From Mesobacterium pallidum (lineage in GTDB: Bacteria > Pseudomonadota > Alphaproteobacteria > Rhodobacterales > Rhodobacteraceae): a stretch of DNA of 64,000 nt. The notes below the pieces were generated by a model. That model did no database searches. It was given only the letters and a program-made list of their open reading frames with translations, and had not been told where the DNA came from. The number at the start of each line of letters is the position of its first letter. Position 1 is the stretch's first letter. Shown piece by piece: positions 48,624 through 55,976 of the stretch. The stretch is from assembly GCF_019966535.1 (NCBI RefSeq), contig NZ_JAIMID010000001.1:1-64000 (forward strand). The letters run 5' to 3'. The translations under genes and the position numbers were made by a program.

Positions 48624-49498
48624 GCAAGCAACCGCAAAAGAAAGAGGTCGAGACGACCGGCCACTCCTGGGACGGGATCGAGGAATACAACAACCCGCTT
48701 CCGCGCTGGTGGCTGTATACCTTCTACCTCTGCATCATCTGGGGCATCGGCTACACCATCGCCTACCCGGCCTGGCCGGGGATCAAGGGCGCGACGGCCG
48801 GTGTGCTGGGCTGGTCCACGCGCCAGAACGTCGAACAGGCGCTGATCGACGCCGAGGCCGCGAATGCCGGAATCAACGAACAGCTCGTGGCGGCCGAGAT
48901 CACCGCGATCCCGGGCGACCCGGCGCTGAACGAATATGCCGTGCGCGCCGGTGGCGCCGTGTTCCGCACCTGGTGCGCCCAGTGCCACGGGTCCGGTGCG
49001 GCCGGGGCCAAGGGCTACCCGAACCTGCTGGACAACGACTGGCTCTGGGGCGGTGACATGGAGTCGATCCATTACACCGTCAGCCACGGCATCCGGAAAG
49101 AGGACGACCCCGACGCCCGCTATTCGCAGATGCCCGCCTTTGGCCGAGACGAATTGCTCGAGGATGCGCAGATCGAGCAGGTGGTGAATTTCGTCATGTC
49201 TCTGACCGGCACGCCGAACGACAGCGCGATGGTGGCCGAGGGCGAGACGGTGTACCTCGACAACTGCGCGGCCTGCCACGGCGAGGACGGCGGCGGTGAC
49301 CGGACGCAGGGCGCGCCCGCGCTGAACGACGCGATCTGGCTTTACGGCGGCGACTACGCCTCGCTGATGGAGACGGTGAACAACGCCCGTTTCGGCGTGA
49401 TGCCCCCCTGGAACGGCCGCCTGAGCGAGGCCGAGATCCGCGCGGTTTCGGCCTATGTCCACCAGCTGGGCGGCGGCGAGGCCCCGGTGACCGAGTAA
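48620..49498 (+). CDS. ccoP: cbb3-type cytochrome c oxidase subunit III (diheme)
   Basis: 292 residues: N-terminal [23 protein letters not shown], one or two helices (about 33-52), and two cytochrome c domains with heme motifs CAQCH near residue 119 and CAACH near 216. It accepts electrons from soluble cytochrome c. The ATG overlaps the ccoQ stop by four bases. A terminator lies 28 bases past the stop. Confidence 0.96.
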   Translation: MSKQPQKKEVETTGHSWDGIEEYNNPLPRWWLYTFYLCIIWGIGYTIAYPAWPGIKGATAGVLGWSTRQNVEQALIDAEAANAGINEQLVAAEITAIPGDPALNEYAVRAGGAVFRTWCAQCHGSGAAGAKGYPNLLDNDWLWGGDMESIHYTVSHGIRKEDDPDARYSQMPAFGRDELLEDAQIEQVVNFVMSLTGTPNDSAMVAEGETVYLDNCAACHGEDGGGDRTQGAPALNDAIWLYGGDYASLMETVNNARFGVMPPWNGRLSEAEIRAVSAYVHQLGGGEAPVTE

Positions 49499-49525
49499 CG
49501 CGCGATCCCGAATCGGCACAGCAAG

Positions 49526-49550
49526 CGGCGGGTCTTACGGCTCGCCGTTT
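49526..49550 (+). terminator. Terminator of ccoNOQP
   Basis: A 9-bp stem (CGGCGGGTC with GGCTCGCCG, including G-T pairs) and TTAC loop, followed by TTTCGCGTTT. Confidence 0.65.
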
Positions 49551-49826
49551 CGCGTTTGGGTGGTCGGATCGCCTGCCTGATGCGATGCTCGCCGCCGATC
49601 GTCCGCAGTCTGGCCGCATCCCGAGTCTGCCTTTTCACACAGGGCCTTGGCGGCAGAGTCGGCGCAGCGAAAGGGCCGGCCGGGCCGTAGCGCAAAAGTT
49701 TACGTTAGGTCAATTGCCGCCGCTCTGTCATGCTTGGCCTGCGCCGGGGGGACGCACATCGGCAAGCTGACTGCGCAAGGGATGCCCGCCCCGTTTTGGC
49801 GTGTATGTGTTTCACAGGAGCAAGCC
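49551..49826. other. Intergenic region before the NADH oxidoreductase gene
   Basis: About 275 bases with no supported gene. It must hold the promoter of the gene at 49827. I note AAAGTTTACGTTAGGTCAA at 49693-49711 as the most promoter-like stretch but cannot assign boxes with confidence. No FNR box is visible here. Confidence 0.4.
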
Positions 49827-50450
49827 ATGCCATCCATGCATATCGTCGATGCAAGCCCCAATCCCTACACCTCGGTGACCCGGGAATTGACGCAGGCCTT
49901 CGCACAGGAGGCAGAGGCGCTTGATCCCGCGCTTTCGGTCACCCGGCGCGACCTCGGGACCAACCCGCCGCCACATCTTGATATCGGCACCATCGGCGCC
50001 TTCTTCACGCCGCCGGATCAGCTCACCCCGGACCAGGTGCAGATGTCGGCCCTGTCGATGGACCTGATCGGCGAATTCCTTGGCGCCGACCTCGTGGTTT
50101 TCGGCGTGCCGATGCACAATTTCGGCATGCCCTCGGGCTTCAAGGCCTATGTCGACCATGTCGTGCGCCCCGGCCTGACCTTCCAGCTGACCGAAACCGG
50201 CCCGCGCGGGCTGGTCGAGGACAAGCGGCTGATCGTCGTGACCGCGCGCGGGGGCTACTATGTCTCGGACGAGATGCGGGCGCTCGACAACCAGGAAAGC
50301 TATATCCGCGCGATCTTCGGGTTCATCGGGATCGACGACATCCTTTTCGTGAATTGCGAAGGCTGCGACATCGACCCCGAGGCGCGGCAGGCGGCGATCA
50401 CCAGTTCAAAGACGCGGCTGTCCGAGGTCGCGCAGCAGCTCGCGGCCTGA
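49827..50450 (+). CDS. azoR: FMN-dependent NADH oxidoreductase, azoreductase (AcpD) family
   Basis: 207-residue flavodoxin-fold enzyme that reduces quinones or azo compounds with NADH. The FMN phosphate loop is DASPNPYTSVTRELTQAF (residues 8-25), with GVPMHNFGMPSGFKAYVDHV near 93-112 and VVTARGGYY near 135-143, all AzoR-like. CAGGAG lies eight bases before the ATG. It stands between cco and a putative aromatic-ring dioxygenase; a quinone link is possible but inferred. Confidence 0.88.
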   Translation: MPSMHIVDASPNPYTSVTRELTQAFAQEAEALDPALSVTRRDLGTNPPPHLDIGTIGAFFTPPDQLTPDQVQMSALSMDLIGEFLGADLVVFGVPMHNFGMPSGFKAYVDHVVRPGLTFQLTETGPRGLVEDKRLIVVTARGGYYVSDEMRALDNQESYIRAIFGFIGIDDILFVNCEGCDIDPEARQAAITSSKTRLSEVAQQLAA

Positions 50451-50548
50451 TCTGCTGCCCGTTGCACGGGTCTGCCCTTTGGTCACGCTTTCGTGCGGCT
50501 GCGACGGAACGGTTGCAGACGCGCGTTGGGTGAAAAAAGGAGATCGCA

Positions 50549-51337
50549 ATGACCGACCACACCGACGACCACGACCTTGGTTTTGCCCATGACCTGCCGC
50601 GCCTCCTGGGCCGCCGGCGCCTGCTGGCCCTGGGCGGCGCGGCACTGGTGATGACGCCCGGGATGGCCTCGGCCGCCTGCGTCGCCACCCCGCGCGAGAC
50701 CGCCGGGCCGTTCCCCGCCGATGGCACCAACCGCCTGCGCGGCGCGAGCGACGTGGTGAACGTGCTGACGCAAGAGGGCGTGATCCGCCGTGACCTGCGC
50801 CCCAGTTTCAACGGCCTCGCACCGGTCGCCGCGGGCACGCGGCTTGACCTGCGCATGACGCTGGTTTCGGTAGGGGATGTCTGCACCCCTCTGGCTGGCC
50901 GCGCGGTCTATGCCTGGCATTGCGACGGGGTGGGGCGCTATTCGCTCTACGACGATCCCGACCGCAACTACCTGCGCGGGGTGGGGATTTCCGATGCCGA
51001 GGGGAACGTCGATTTCACCACGATCTTCCCCGGCTGCTACCCGTCGCGCTGGCCGCATATCCATTTCGAGGTGTGGGACAGCGCCGAAGAGGCCGTCTCG
51101 GGCCGCGCCGCGCGGCTGACGTCCCAGTTGGCCCTGCCCGAAGCGCAATCCGCCGCCGTCTATGCCGCCGACACCGACGCCTATGCCGGGGCGACGCGGA
51201 ACCTCGCGCGGAACGATTTCGACCGCGACGGCATCTTCCGCGACAACAGCGCGGCCGAGAAGGCCCAGCAGATGGTGGCGCTGACCGGCGATCCGGCCGC
51301 GGGCTACAGCGGCACGGTGACGGTCGGCCTGGCCTGA
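50549..51337 (+). CDS. Exported intradiol ring-cleavage dioxygenase-like protein
   Basis: 262 residues. A twin-arginine-like leader (LGRRRLLALGGAALVMTPGMASA) is followed by the intradiol dioxygenase beta sandwich. The four iron ligands can be placed: Tyr131 (VGRYSLYDDP), Tyr164 (FPGCYPSRW), His170 and His172 (WPHIHFEVW). These enzymes cleave catechol-type rings between the hydroxyls; periplasmic members act on unknown substrates. AAAAAAGGAGATC precedes the ATG. No catechol pathway genes are near. Confidence 0.85.
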   Translation: MTDHTDDHDLGFAHDLPRLLGRRRLLALGGAALVMTPGMASAACVATPRETAGPFPADGTNRLRGASDVVNVLTQEGVIRRDLRPSFNGLAPVAAGTRLDLRMTLVSVGDVCTPLAGRAVYAWHCDGVGRYSLYDDPDRNYLRGVGISDAEGNVDFTTIFPGCYPSRWPHIHFEVWDSAEEAVSGRAARLTSQLALPEAQSAAVYAADTDAYAGATRNLARNDFDRDGIFRDNSAAEKAQQMVALTGDPAAGYSGTVTVGLA

Positions 51338-51364
51338 GAAAATAATGCGCGCGGCCACCGGAAA

Positions 51365-51378
51365 TTGACCCAGATCAA
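51365..51378. promoter_or_regulatory. Orphan FNR box
   Basis: TTGACCCAGATCAA, identical in all 14 bases to the hemN/fnrL box, 28 bases after the dioxygenase stop. The next plus-strand gene start is 470 bases away, and the minus-strand neighbour is a gene end, so no target is obvious. Confidence 0.65.
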
Positions 51379-51489
51379 GGAGAATCATCCGCGCGGGGCG
51401 CAAAGTGAGATCACCTTGTACGGGTCAATCCTGCAAGCGGCGCCGATGCCTCGTCCTGTTCGCGCGTTTCCTGGGGCATCGGCGCCAAA

Positions 51490-51636
51490 TCACTTTCCCC
51501 GACCATGATGGCGATCTTCCGGCAGCCCAAGGGGCTGGCCGGTGTGCCCGGCCCAGCGTCCACCGCGCCATGGCCAACGGGTCGTCGCACGGCCGCTGAT
51601 GCGGGCATGGGGCAGGTAGACCTCGGGCTCCATCAT
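51490..51636 (-). CDS. Possible small ORF overlapping the 39-residue gene
   Basis: 48 codons (starts MMEPEVYLPHARISG) whose ATG overlaps the stop of the small gene at 51633-51752 in ATGA fashion. The first half has codon use like the host genes, the second half less so (RWPWRGGRWAG and a His/Arg tail). I recognise nothing. It may be a coupled small protein or a remnant of a decayed gene. Confidence 0.25.
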   Translation of the reverse strand: MMEPEVYLPHARISGRATTRWPWRGGRWAGHTGQPLGLPEDRHHGRGK

Positions 51637-51752
51637 TTGCGCATCCGCCGGATCTCGTCGGGAAGGCGCCGGTCCTCATGCCAGTAGGCGGGGGCGTTCC
51701 AGCGGTCGTTGCGGGTGGCGATGCGGAAGCTGCGGCCAAATATTCCTAACAT
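51633..51752 (-). CDS. Small protein of 39 residues
   Basis: Reads MLGIFGRSFRIATRNDRW and so on, ending RLPDEIRRMRK. AAGGA lies seven bases before the ATG, and third codon positions are overwhelmingly G or C, as in real genes here. The product is basic, with two Trp and a hydrophobic start; it is too short for a domain call. It is divergent from the LysR-family gene, and the inverted repeat at 51824-51842 lies in the shared upstream region, so it may be the regulator's target. No function assigned. Confidence 0.55.
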   Translation of the reverse strand: MLGIFGRSFRIATRNDRWNAPAYWHEDRRLPDEIRRMRK

Positions 51753-51823
51753 GTCGTGTTCCTTTCGTGGCTGATGGGATCACCATGCGCGCGGATGGGC
51801 GTTCATGCGACTCTGGAATTCTG

Positions 51824-51842
51824 AGCCTATGTAAGCTAGGCT
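51824..51842. promoter_or_regulatory. LysR-type operator
   Basis: AGCCTA-N7-TAGGCT inverted repeat ending six bases before the LysR gene ATG and 72 bases upstream of the divergent small gene. Size and placement suit a LysR autorepressor/activator site. Confidence 0.6.
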
Positions 51843-51848
51843 TAACTC

Positions 51849-52736
51849 ATGGACTGGTCTGCCTTCCCCCCGCTTTCCGCCCTGCGCGCCTTTTCCGCCT
51901 ATGCCGCGACCGGCTCGGTGGCCAAGGCGGGGGCGGCGCTGAACGTCAGCCACGCGGCGATCTCGCAGCAGATGCGCAACCTCGAGGATCACATGGGCCT
52001 GGCCCTGCTGGATCGCAGTGGCCGGATGCTGCGCCTGACCGACGAAGGGGCGGAACTGGCGCTGGCCTGCGAGGACGGCTTTGGCGCCATTTCGCGCGCG
52101 GTCGAAAGCCTGACCGGGCGCGGCGCGGACCGACCGCTGCAGATCTCGGCCACGCCCAGTTTCGCGGCCAACTGGCTGATGCCGCGCCTGGCCGAGTTCC
52201 GCGCCCTGCATCCGGGCGTCAGCCTGATGATCGACCCCACGGCCGAGGTCAAACCCCTGACCCCCGGCGGCATCGACCTGGCGCTGCGCTACGGCAACGG
52301 AGATTGGCCGGGGCTCGACGCGCAGCTCATCGTCCGCTCGCCCATCGTGGTGGTGGCCGCGCCGGGCCTGGTCGGGGACCGGCAGATCGACGGGCCAGAG
52401 GACCTGCGCAGCTTCCACTGGCTGCAAGAGCTGGGCACCAACGAGGCCACCGCCTGGCTCGCCGGCCACGGGGTTGAACATGACCGCTCGCAGGGGATGA
52501 CCGCACTGCCCGGCAACCTGATGCTCGAGGCGGCTCGGATGGGGCAGGGGGTCGCCATCACCGCCCGGGTCTTTGCCGAGGCCGACGTGGCGGCGGGTCG
52601 GCTGATCGAGCTGTTCCACGACATCCAGCGCAAGGGCTATTTTGCCGTGACGCGCCCCGGGGTGCAGCGCCCGACCCTGCGCGCCTTCCTGCGCTGGCTC
52701 CGGCGCCATGCCGAGGCTGACGATGACGTCGGTTAA
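51849..52736 (+). CDS. LysR-family transcriptional regulator (GcvA-like)
   Basis: 295 residues. N-terminal helix-turn-helix PLSALRAFSAYAATGSVAKAGAALNVSHAAISQQMRNLE (residues 8-46) and linker LLDRSGRMLRLTDEG, then a periplasmic-binding-like effector domain (ISATPSFAANWLMPRL, GIDLALRYGNGDWPGLDAQ) typical of the GcvA/AmpR group. Divergent from the 39-residue gene; it overlaps nothing. Effector unknown. Confidence 0.88.
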   Translation: MDWSAFPPLSALRAFSAYAATGSVAKAGAALNVSHAAISQQMRNLEDHMGLALLDRSGRMLRLTDEGAELALACEDGFGAISRAVESLTGRGADRPLQISATPSFAANWLMPRLAEFRALHPGVSLMIDPTAEVKPLTPGGIDLALRYGNGDWPGLDAQLIVRSPIVVVAAPGLVGDRQIDGPEDLRSFHWLQELGTNEATAWLAGHGVEHDRSQGMTALPGNLMLEAARMGQGVAITARVFAEADVAAGRLIELFHDIQRKGYFAVTRPGVQRPTLRAFLRWLRRHAEADDDVG

Positions 52737-52874
52737 CCAAGATTAACGTGTATTGCGTTGCAAAAACACAATTCATGCGGGAATTTCGACAGTTTTTCGA
52801 GAATTTGCCAAGTTTGTGCCGCATATTCCGAGATATTGTTGCGTATCTGTGAACAGTTTTCGGTAGTCAGTTTC

Positions 52875-53858
52875 ATGGTACAGTTCACCTTTTCCCGTTA
52901 CACGGTCTCGCCGCGGAGGGCGGGACTGCCCACGGATGTCGGCGCATCCGGCATTTACATGGGCCCCGCGGCGCCCGAGGGCGTCATGGTGCTCGAAGAG
53001 CCCCGGTTCCCCTACGACGATGACAGGCCGGCCGCGGACTGCGCCTGGATCCTGCGCGATGACCGGGCCGGCTGCACCCTGCGCGCGGCCCAGTTCACCG
53101 TGCAACAGGGCGGGCAGTGGTACAGGGTCCTTCTGTCCGACGCGCCGCTGCTGGGCGGCGCCGCCTATACCTGCCTGCACCGCGACCTGCGCCCCGGCCT
53201 GCGGCTGGCCGCGCCGCTGGCGCCGGCCTATGCCGGCCTGCCCAGCCTGGCCGAGGATTGCCAGGTCGAGACCGAGCAGGGCTTTCGCCCGGTCGGCGCC
53301 CTGCGCCCGGGCATGCGCCTGGTCACCCGGGACGGCCCGCCCGAGCCGCTGCGCTGGATCGGCCGGGCCGACATGTCCGGCACCGGCGGCCAGGCGCCCA
53401 TGCGCCTTGCCACGGCAGCCCCGGGCGCCCGCCAAAGGATGCACCTGGGCCCGGCCCATGGCGTGCTGGTCGGCGGTCCCGCGCCGCGGATCCTGTTTGA
53501 TGAACCCGAGGTGCTGTTACCCGCGCGTTTCCTGCCGGCCCCGGTCGCCCGGCAGGTGCCGACGCGGCGGGTGGCTTATCACCAGCTGATGTTCGACCGT
53601 CACGTCCTCGTGAACTGCGGCGGCATCTGGGTCGAAAGCTTCTACCCGGGCGGCGCCAGCCTTGCGGCATTGGGCCAGGCGGCCCGCACGCAGATCGCCC
53701 ATGTCTTTCCGGCGTTGGCTAATGGCGAACGGCCCTATGGCGACGTGGTCCGCCACACCCTGACCGAGGAGGACGCGCGCCTGCTGGTCGAGATGGACAC
53801 TGGCGGGCCCACGCCGGTCAAGGCCGGGCCGCAAGGCCCCCTGCGACAAGCTGCCTAG
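52875..53858 (+). CDS. Second stand-alone Hint-domain protein
   Basis: 327 residues from the ATG at 52875 (MVQFTFSRYTVSPRR). The N-terminal 125 residues are a beta-rich domain without recognised motifs. EDCQVETEQGFRPVGALRPG puts Cys129 at the Hint nucleophile, followed by HLGPAHGVLVGG and YHQLMFDRHVLVNCGGIWVESF, which match Hint_2 block order. The CFTPGT start of the first Hint protein is replaced by DCQVET. The promoter probably lies in the AT-rich 52737-52874. Function unknown. Confidence 0.7.
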   Translation: MVQFTFSRYTVSPRRAGLPTDVGASGIYMGPAAPEGVMVLEEPRFPYDDDRPAADCAWILRDDRAGCTLRAAQFTVQQGGQWYRVLLSDAPLLGGAAYTCLHRDLRPGLRLAAPLAPAYAGLPSLAEDCQVETEQGFRPVGALRPGMRLVTRDGPPEPLRWIGRADMSGTGGQAPMRLATAAPGARQRMHLGPAHGVLVGGPAPRILFDEPEVLLPARFLPAPVARQVPTRRVAYHQLMFDRHVLVNCGGIWVESFYPGGASLAALGQAARTQIAHVFPALANGERPYGDVVRHTLTEEDARLLVEMDTGGPTPVKAGPQGPLRQAA

Positions 53859-53885
53859 GGCAAACCTGCCGCTCAGATACAGATT

Positions 53886-53899
53886 TTGACATGAATCAA
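53886..53899. promoter_or_regulatory. FNR box upstream of ccoG
   Basis: TTGACATGAATCAA. Placed at -41.5 it gives a transcript start near 53934, 30 bases before the ccoG GTG, so ccoGHIS should be FnrL-activated. Confidence 0.87.
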
Positions 53900-53963
53900 T
53901 GTTACGGGTTGGGGGGACTGACAGAAGAGGCTCAGCACAGCCAACAGGCAGGACTGATTCACC

Positions 53964-55505
53964 GTGGCAGATTCTTCCCAACCCGAAAGCCTTTACGCCA
54001 AGCGGGAACCGATCTTTCCGCGTCGCGTCTCCGGGCCGTTCCGCAATCTGAAATGGGTCATCATGATCCTGACGCTGGGGGTCTACTACCTTGCGCCCTG
54101 GATCCGCTGGGACCGGGGGCCGGAACTGCCTGACCAGGCGATCCTGGTGGATCTCGCCAACCGCCGCTTTTATTTCTTCTGGATCGAGATCTGGCCGCAT
54201 GAATTCTACTTCATTGCCGGCCTGCTGATCATGGCGGGGCTGGGCCTGTTCCTGTTCACCTCGGCGCTGGGGCGGGTCTGGTGCGGCTATACCTGCCCGC
54301 AGACGGTCTGGACCGACCTGTTCATCCTGGTCGAGCGCTGGGTCGAAGGCGACCGCAACGCCCGCATCCGCCTGCACCGGCAGAAGAAACTCGATGTCCG
54401 CAAGGCGCGGCTGCGGGTGACCAAATGGGCGCTGTGGTTCCTGATCGGGCTGGCCACCGGCGGCGCTTGGGTGTTCTACTTTGCCGATGCGCCGACGCTG
54501 CTGCGGGACCTGGTGACCGGCCAGGCGCACCCGGTGGCCTACACCACCATGCTTGTGCTGACGCTCACCACCTTCGTCTTCGGCGGCTTCGCGCGCGAAC
54601 AGATCTGCATCTATGCCTGCCCCTGGCCGCGTATCCAGGCCGCCATGATGGACGAGGATACGCTGGTCGTCGGCTACCGCTACTGGCGGGGTGAGCCGCG
54701 CGGCAAGGGCAATGTGCGCAAGACGGGCCAGGAACAGGCCCTCGCGGCCGAAGCCGCCAGCCAGGCCGGTGGCGTGATCGAGGGCAAGGCCTACCCGGCC
54801 CCGAAACCCGGCGCGCCCCTTGCGCCCCAGCCGGTGGCCGAAGAGCATGGCGACTGCATCGACTGCATGGCCTGCGTCAACGTCTGCCCCATGGGCATCG
54901 ACATCCGCAACGGCCAGCAGCTGGAATGCATCACCTGCGGGCTGTGCATCGACGCCTGCGACGACGTCATGGCCAAGATCGGCAAGCCGCGGGGCCTGAT
55001 CGACTACATGGCGCTGTCGGATGAAACGCGCGAACAGGCGGGCCATACGCCCCGCTCGGTCTGGAAGCACATCTTCCGCCCGCGCACGATCCTTTACACC
55101 GCGCTCTGGTCCATCGTCGGGCTTGGGCTGGTCTTCGCGCTGTTCATCCGGTCCGACATCGACCTGACCGTCGCCCCGGTGCGCAACCCGACCTATGTCA
55201 CGCTCGCCGACGGGTCGATCCGAAACACCTACGACGTGCGTCTGCGCAACATGCATGGCGAGGACCGCGAGTTCCGTGTTACCCTGTCCGGGGACCTGTC
55301 GCTGCGGGTCGAGCTCGAGGGCACGCCCTACGGTTCGGTCACCGTGCCCGCCGACACGATGAAGCTGCAGCGCGTCTACGTGGTGGCCCCGCCGGATTCG
55401 GACGCCGCCGCCTCGGAACGGACCGAGTTCCGCTTCTGGGCCGAGGATCTGAACTCGGGCGACCGCGCCTCCAAGGACACCGTCTTCAACGGGAGGGCCA
55501 ACTGA
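53964..55505 (+). CDS. ccoG: Cytochrome c oxidase accessory protein CcoG (FixG)
   Basis: 513-residue membrane iron-sulfur protein with a role in copper supply for cbb3 assembly (reported as a cupric reductase in Rhodobacter). Segments: CGYTCPQTVWTDLF (about residue 108), about five helices, and two ferredoxin motifs CIDCMACVNVCP and CITCGLCIDAC (about 297-330), then a C-terminal Ig-like periplasmic domain. The start is GTG. Its TGA overlaps the ccoH ATG. Confidence 0.95.
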   Translation: MADSSQPESLYAKREPIFPRRVSGPFRNLKWVIMILTLGVYYLAPWIRWDRGPELPDQAILVDLANRRFYFFWIEIWPHEFYFIAGLLIMAGLGLFLFTSALGRVWCGYTCPQTVWTDLFILVERWVEGDRNARIRLHRQKKLDVRKARLRVTKWALWFLIGLATGGAWVFYFADAPTLLRDLVTGQAHPVAYTTMLVLTLTTFVFGGFAREQICIYACPWPRIQAAMMDEDTLVVGYRYWRGEPRGKGNVRKTGQEQALAAEAASQAGGVIEGKAYPAPKPGAPLAPQPVAEEHGDCIDCMACVNVCPMGIDIRNGQQLECITCGLCIDACDDVMAKIGKPRGLIDYMALSDETREQAGHTPRSVWKHIFRPRTILYTALWSIVGLGLVFALFIRSDIDLTVAPVRNPTYVTLADGSIRNTYDVRLRNMHGEDREFRVTLSGDLSLRVELEGTPYGSVTVPADTMKLQRVYVVAPPDSDAAASERTEFRFWAEDLNSGDRASKDTVFNGRAN

Positions 55506-55972
55506 TGGCCGATATGCAGGAACCAAAGATCAAGGGCTGGCACGTGTTTGCCGGATTCGCCGCCGCCTTCGGCGTGATCATCACGGTCAACGTGGTGATG
55601 GCGACCAAGGCGATCGGCACCTTCCCGGGGCTCGAGGTCAAGAACAGCTATGTCGCCAGCCAGACCTTCGATGCCCGGCGCGAGGCGCAGCTGGCCCTCG
55701 GCTGGACCGCCAGGGCCGAGACGGACGGCAAGACCCTGCGCCTGTCGATGCGCGACGCCGCCGGCCAGCCGCTGCAGCCCGCCGCGCTGGCGGCGCAGCT
55801 GGGCCGCCCGACCGAGGTCAAGGATGACAGCTACCCGTCCTTCACCTTCGACGGCAGCGATTACGTGGCCCCGGTCGACCTTGGCCCGGGCTACTGGCAC
55901 CTGCGCGTGAATGCGCGCGCCGCCGACGGCACCGCTTTCGAGCAGCGCCTGGACCTTTACATAGCCGGATAA
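55505..55972 (+). CDS. ccoH: cbb3 oxidase assembly protein CcoH (FixH)
   Basis: 155 residues: one membrane helix (about 13-32, FAGFAAAFGVIITVNVVMA) and a periplasmic beta-sandwich. The conserved VKNSYVASQTFDARREAQ follows the helix. Needed for stable oxidase assembly, probably with CcoI. It sits between ccoG and ccoI in the usual order. Confidence 0.92.
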   Translation: MADMQEPKIKGWHVFAGFAAAFGVIITVNVVMATKAIGTFPGLEVKNSYVASQTFDARREAQLALGWTARAETDGKTLRLSMRDAAGQPLQPAALAAQLGRPTEVKDDSYPSFTFDGSDYVAPVDLGPGYWHLRVNARAADGTAFEQRLDLYIAG

Positions 55973-55976
55973 TCCC

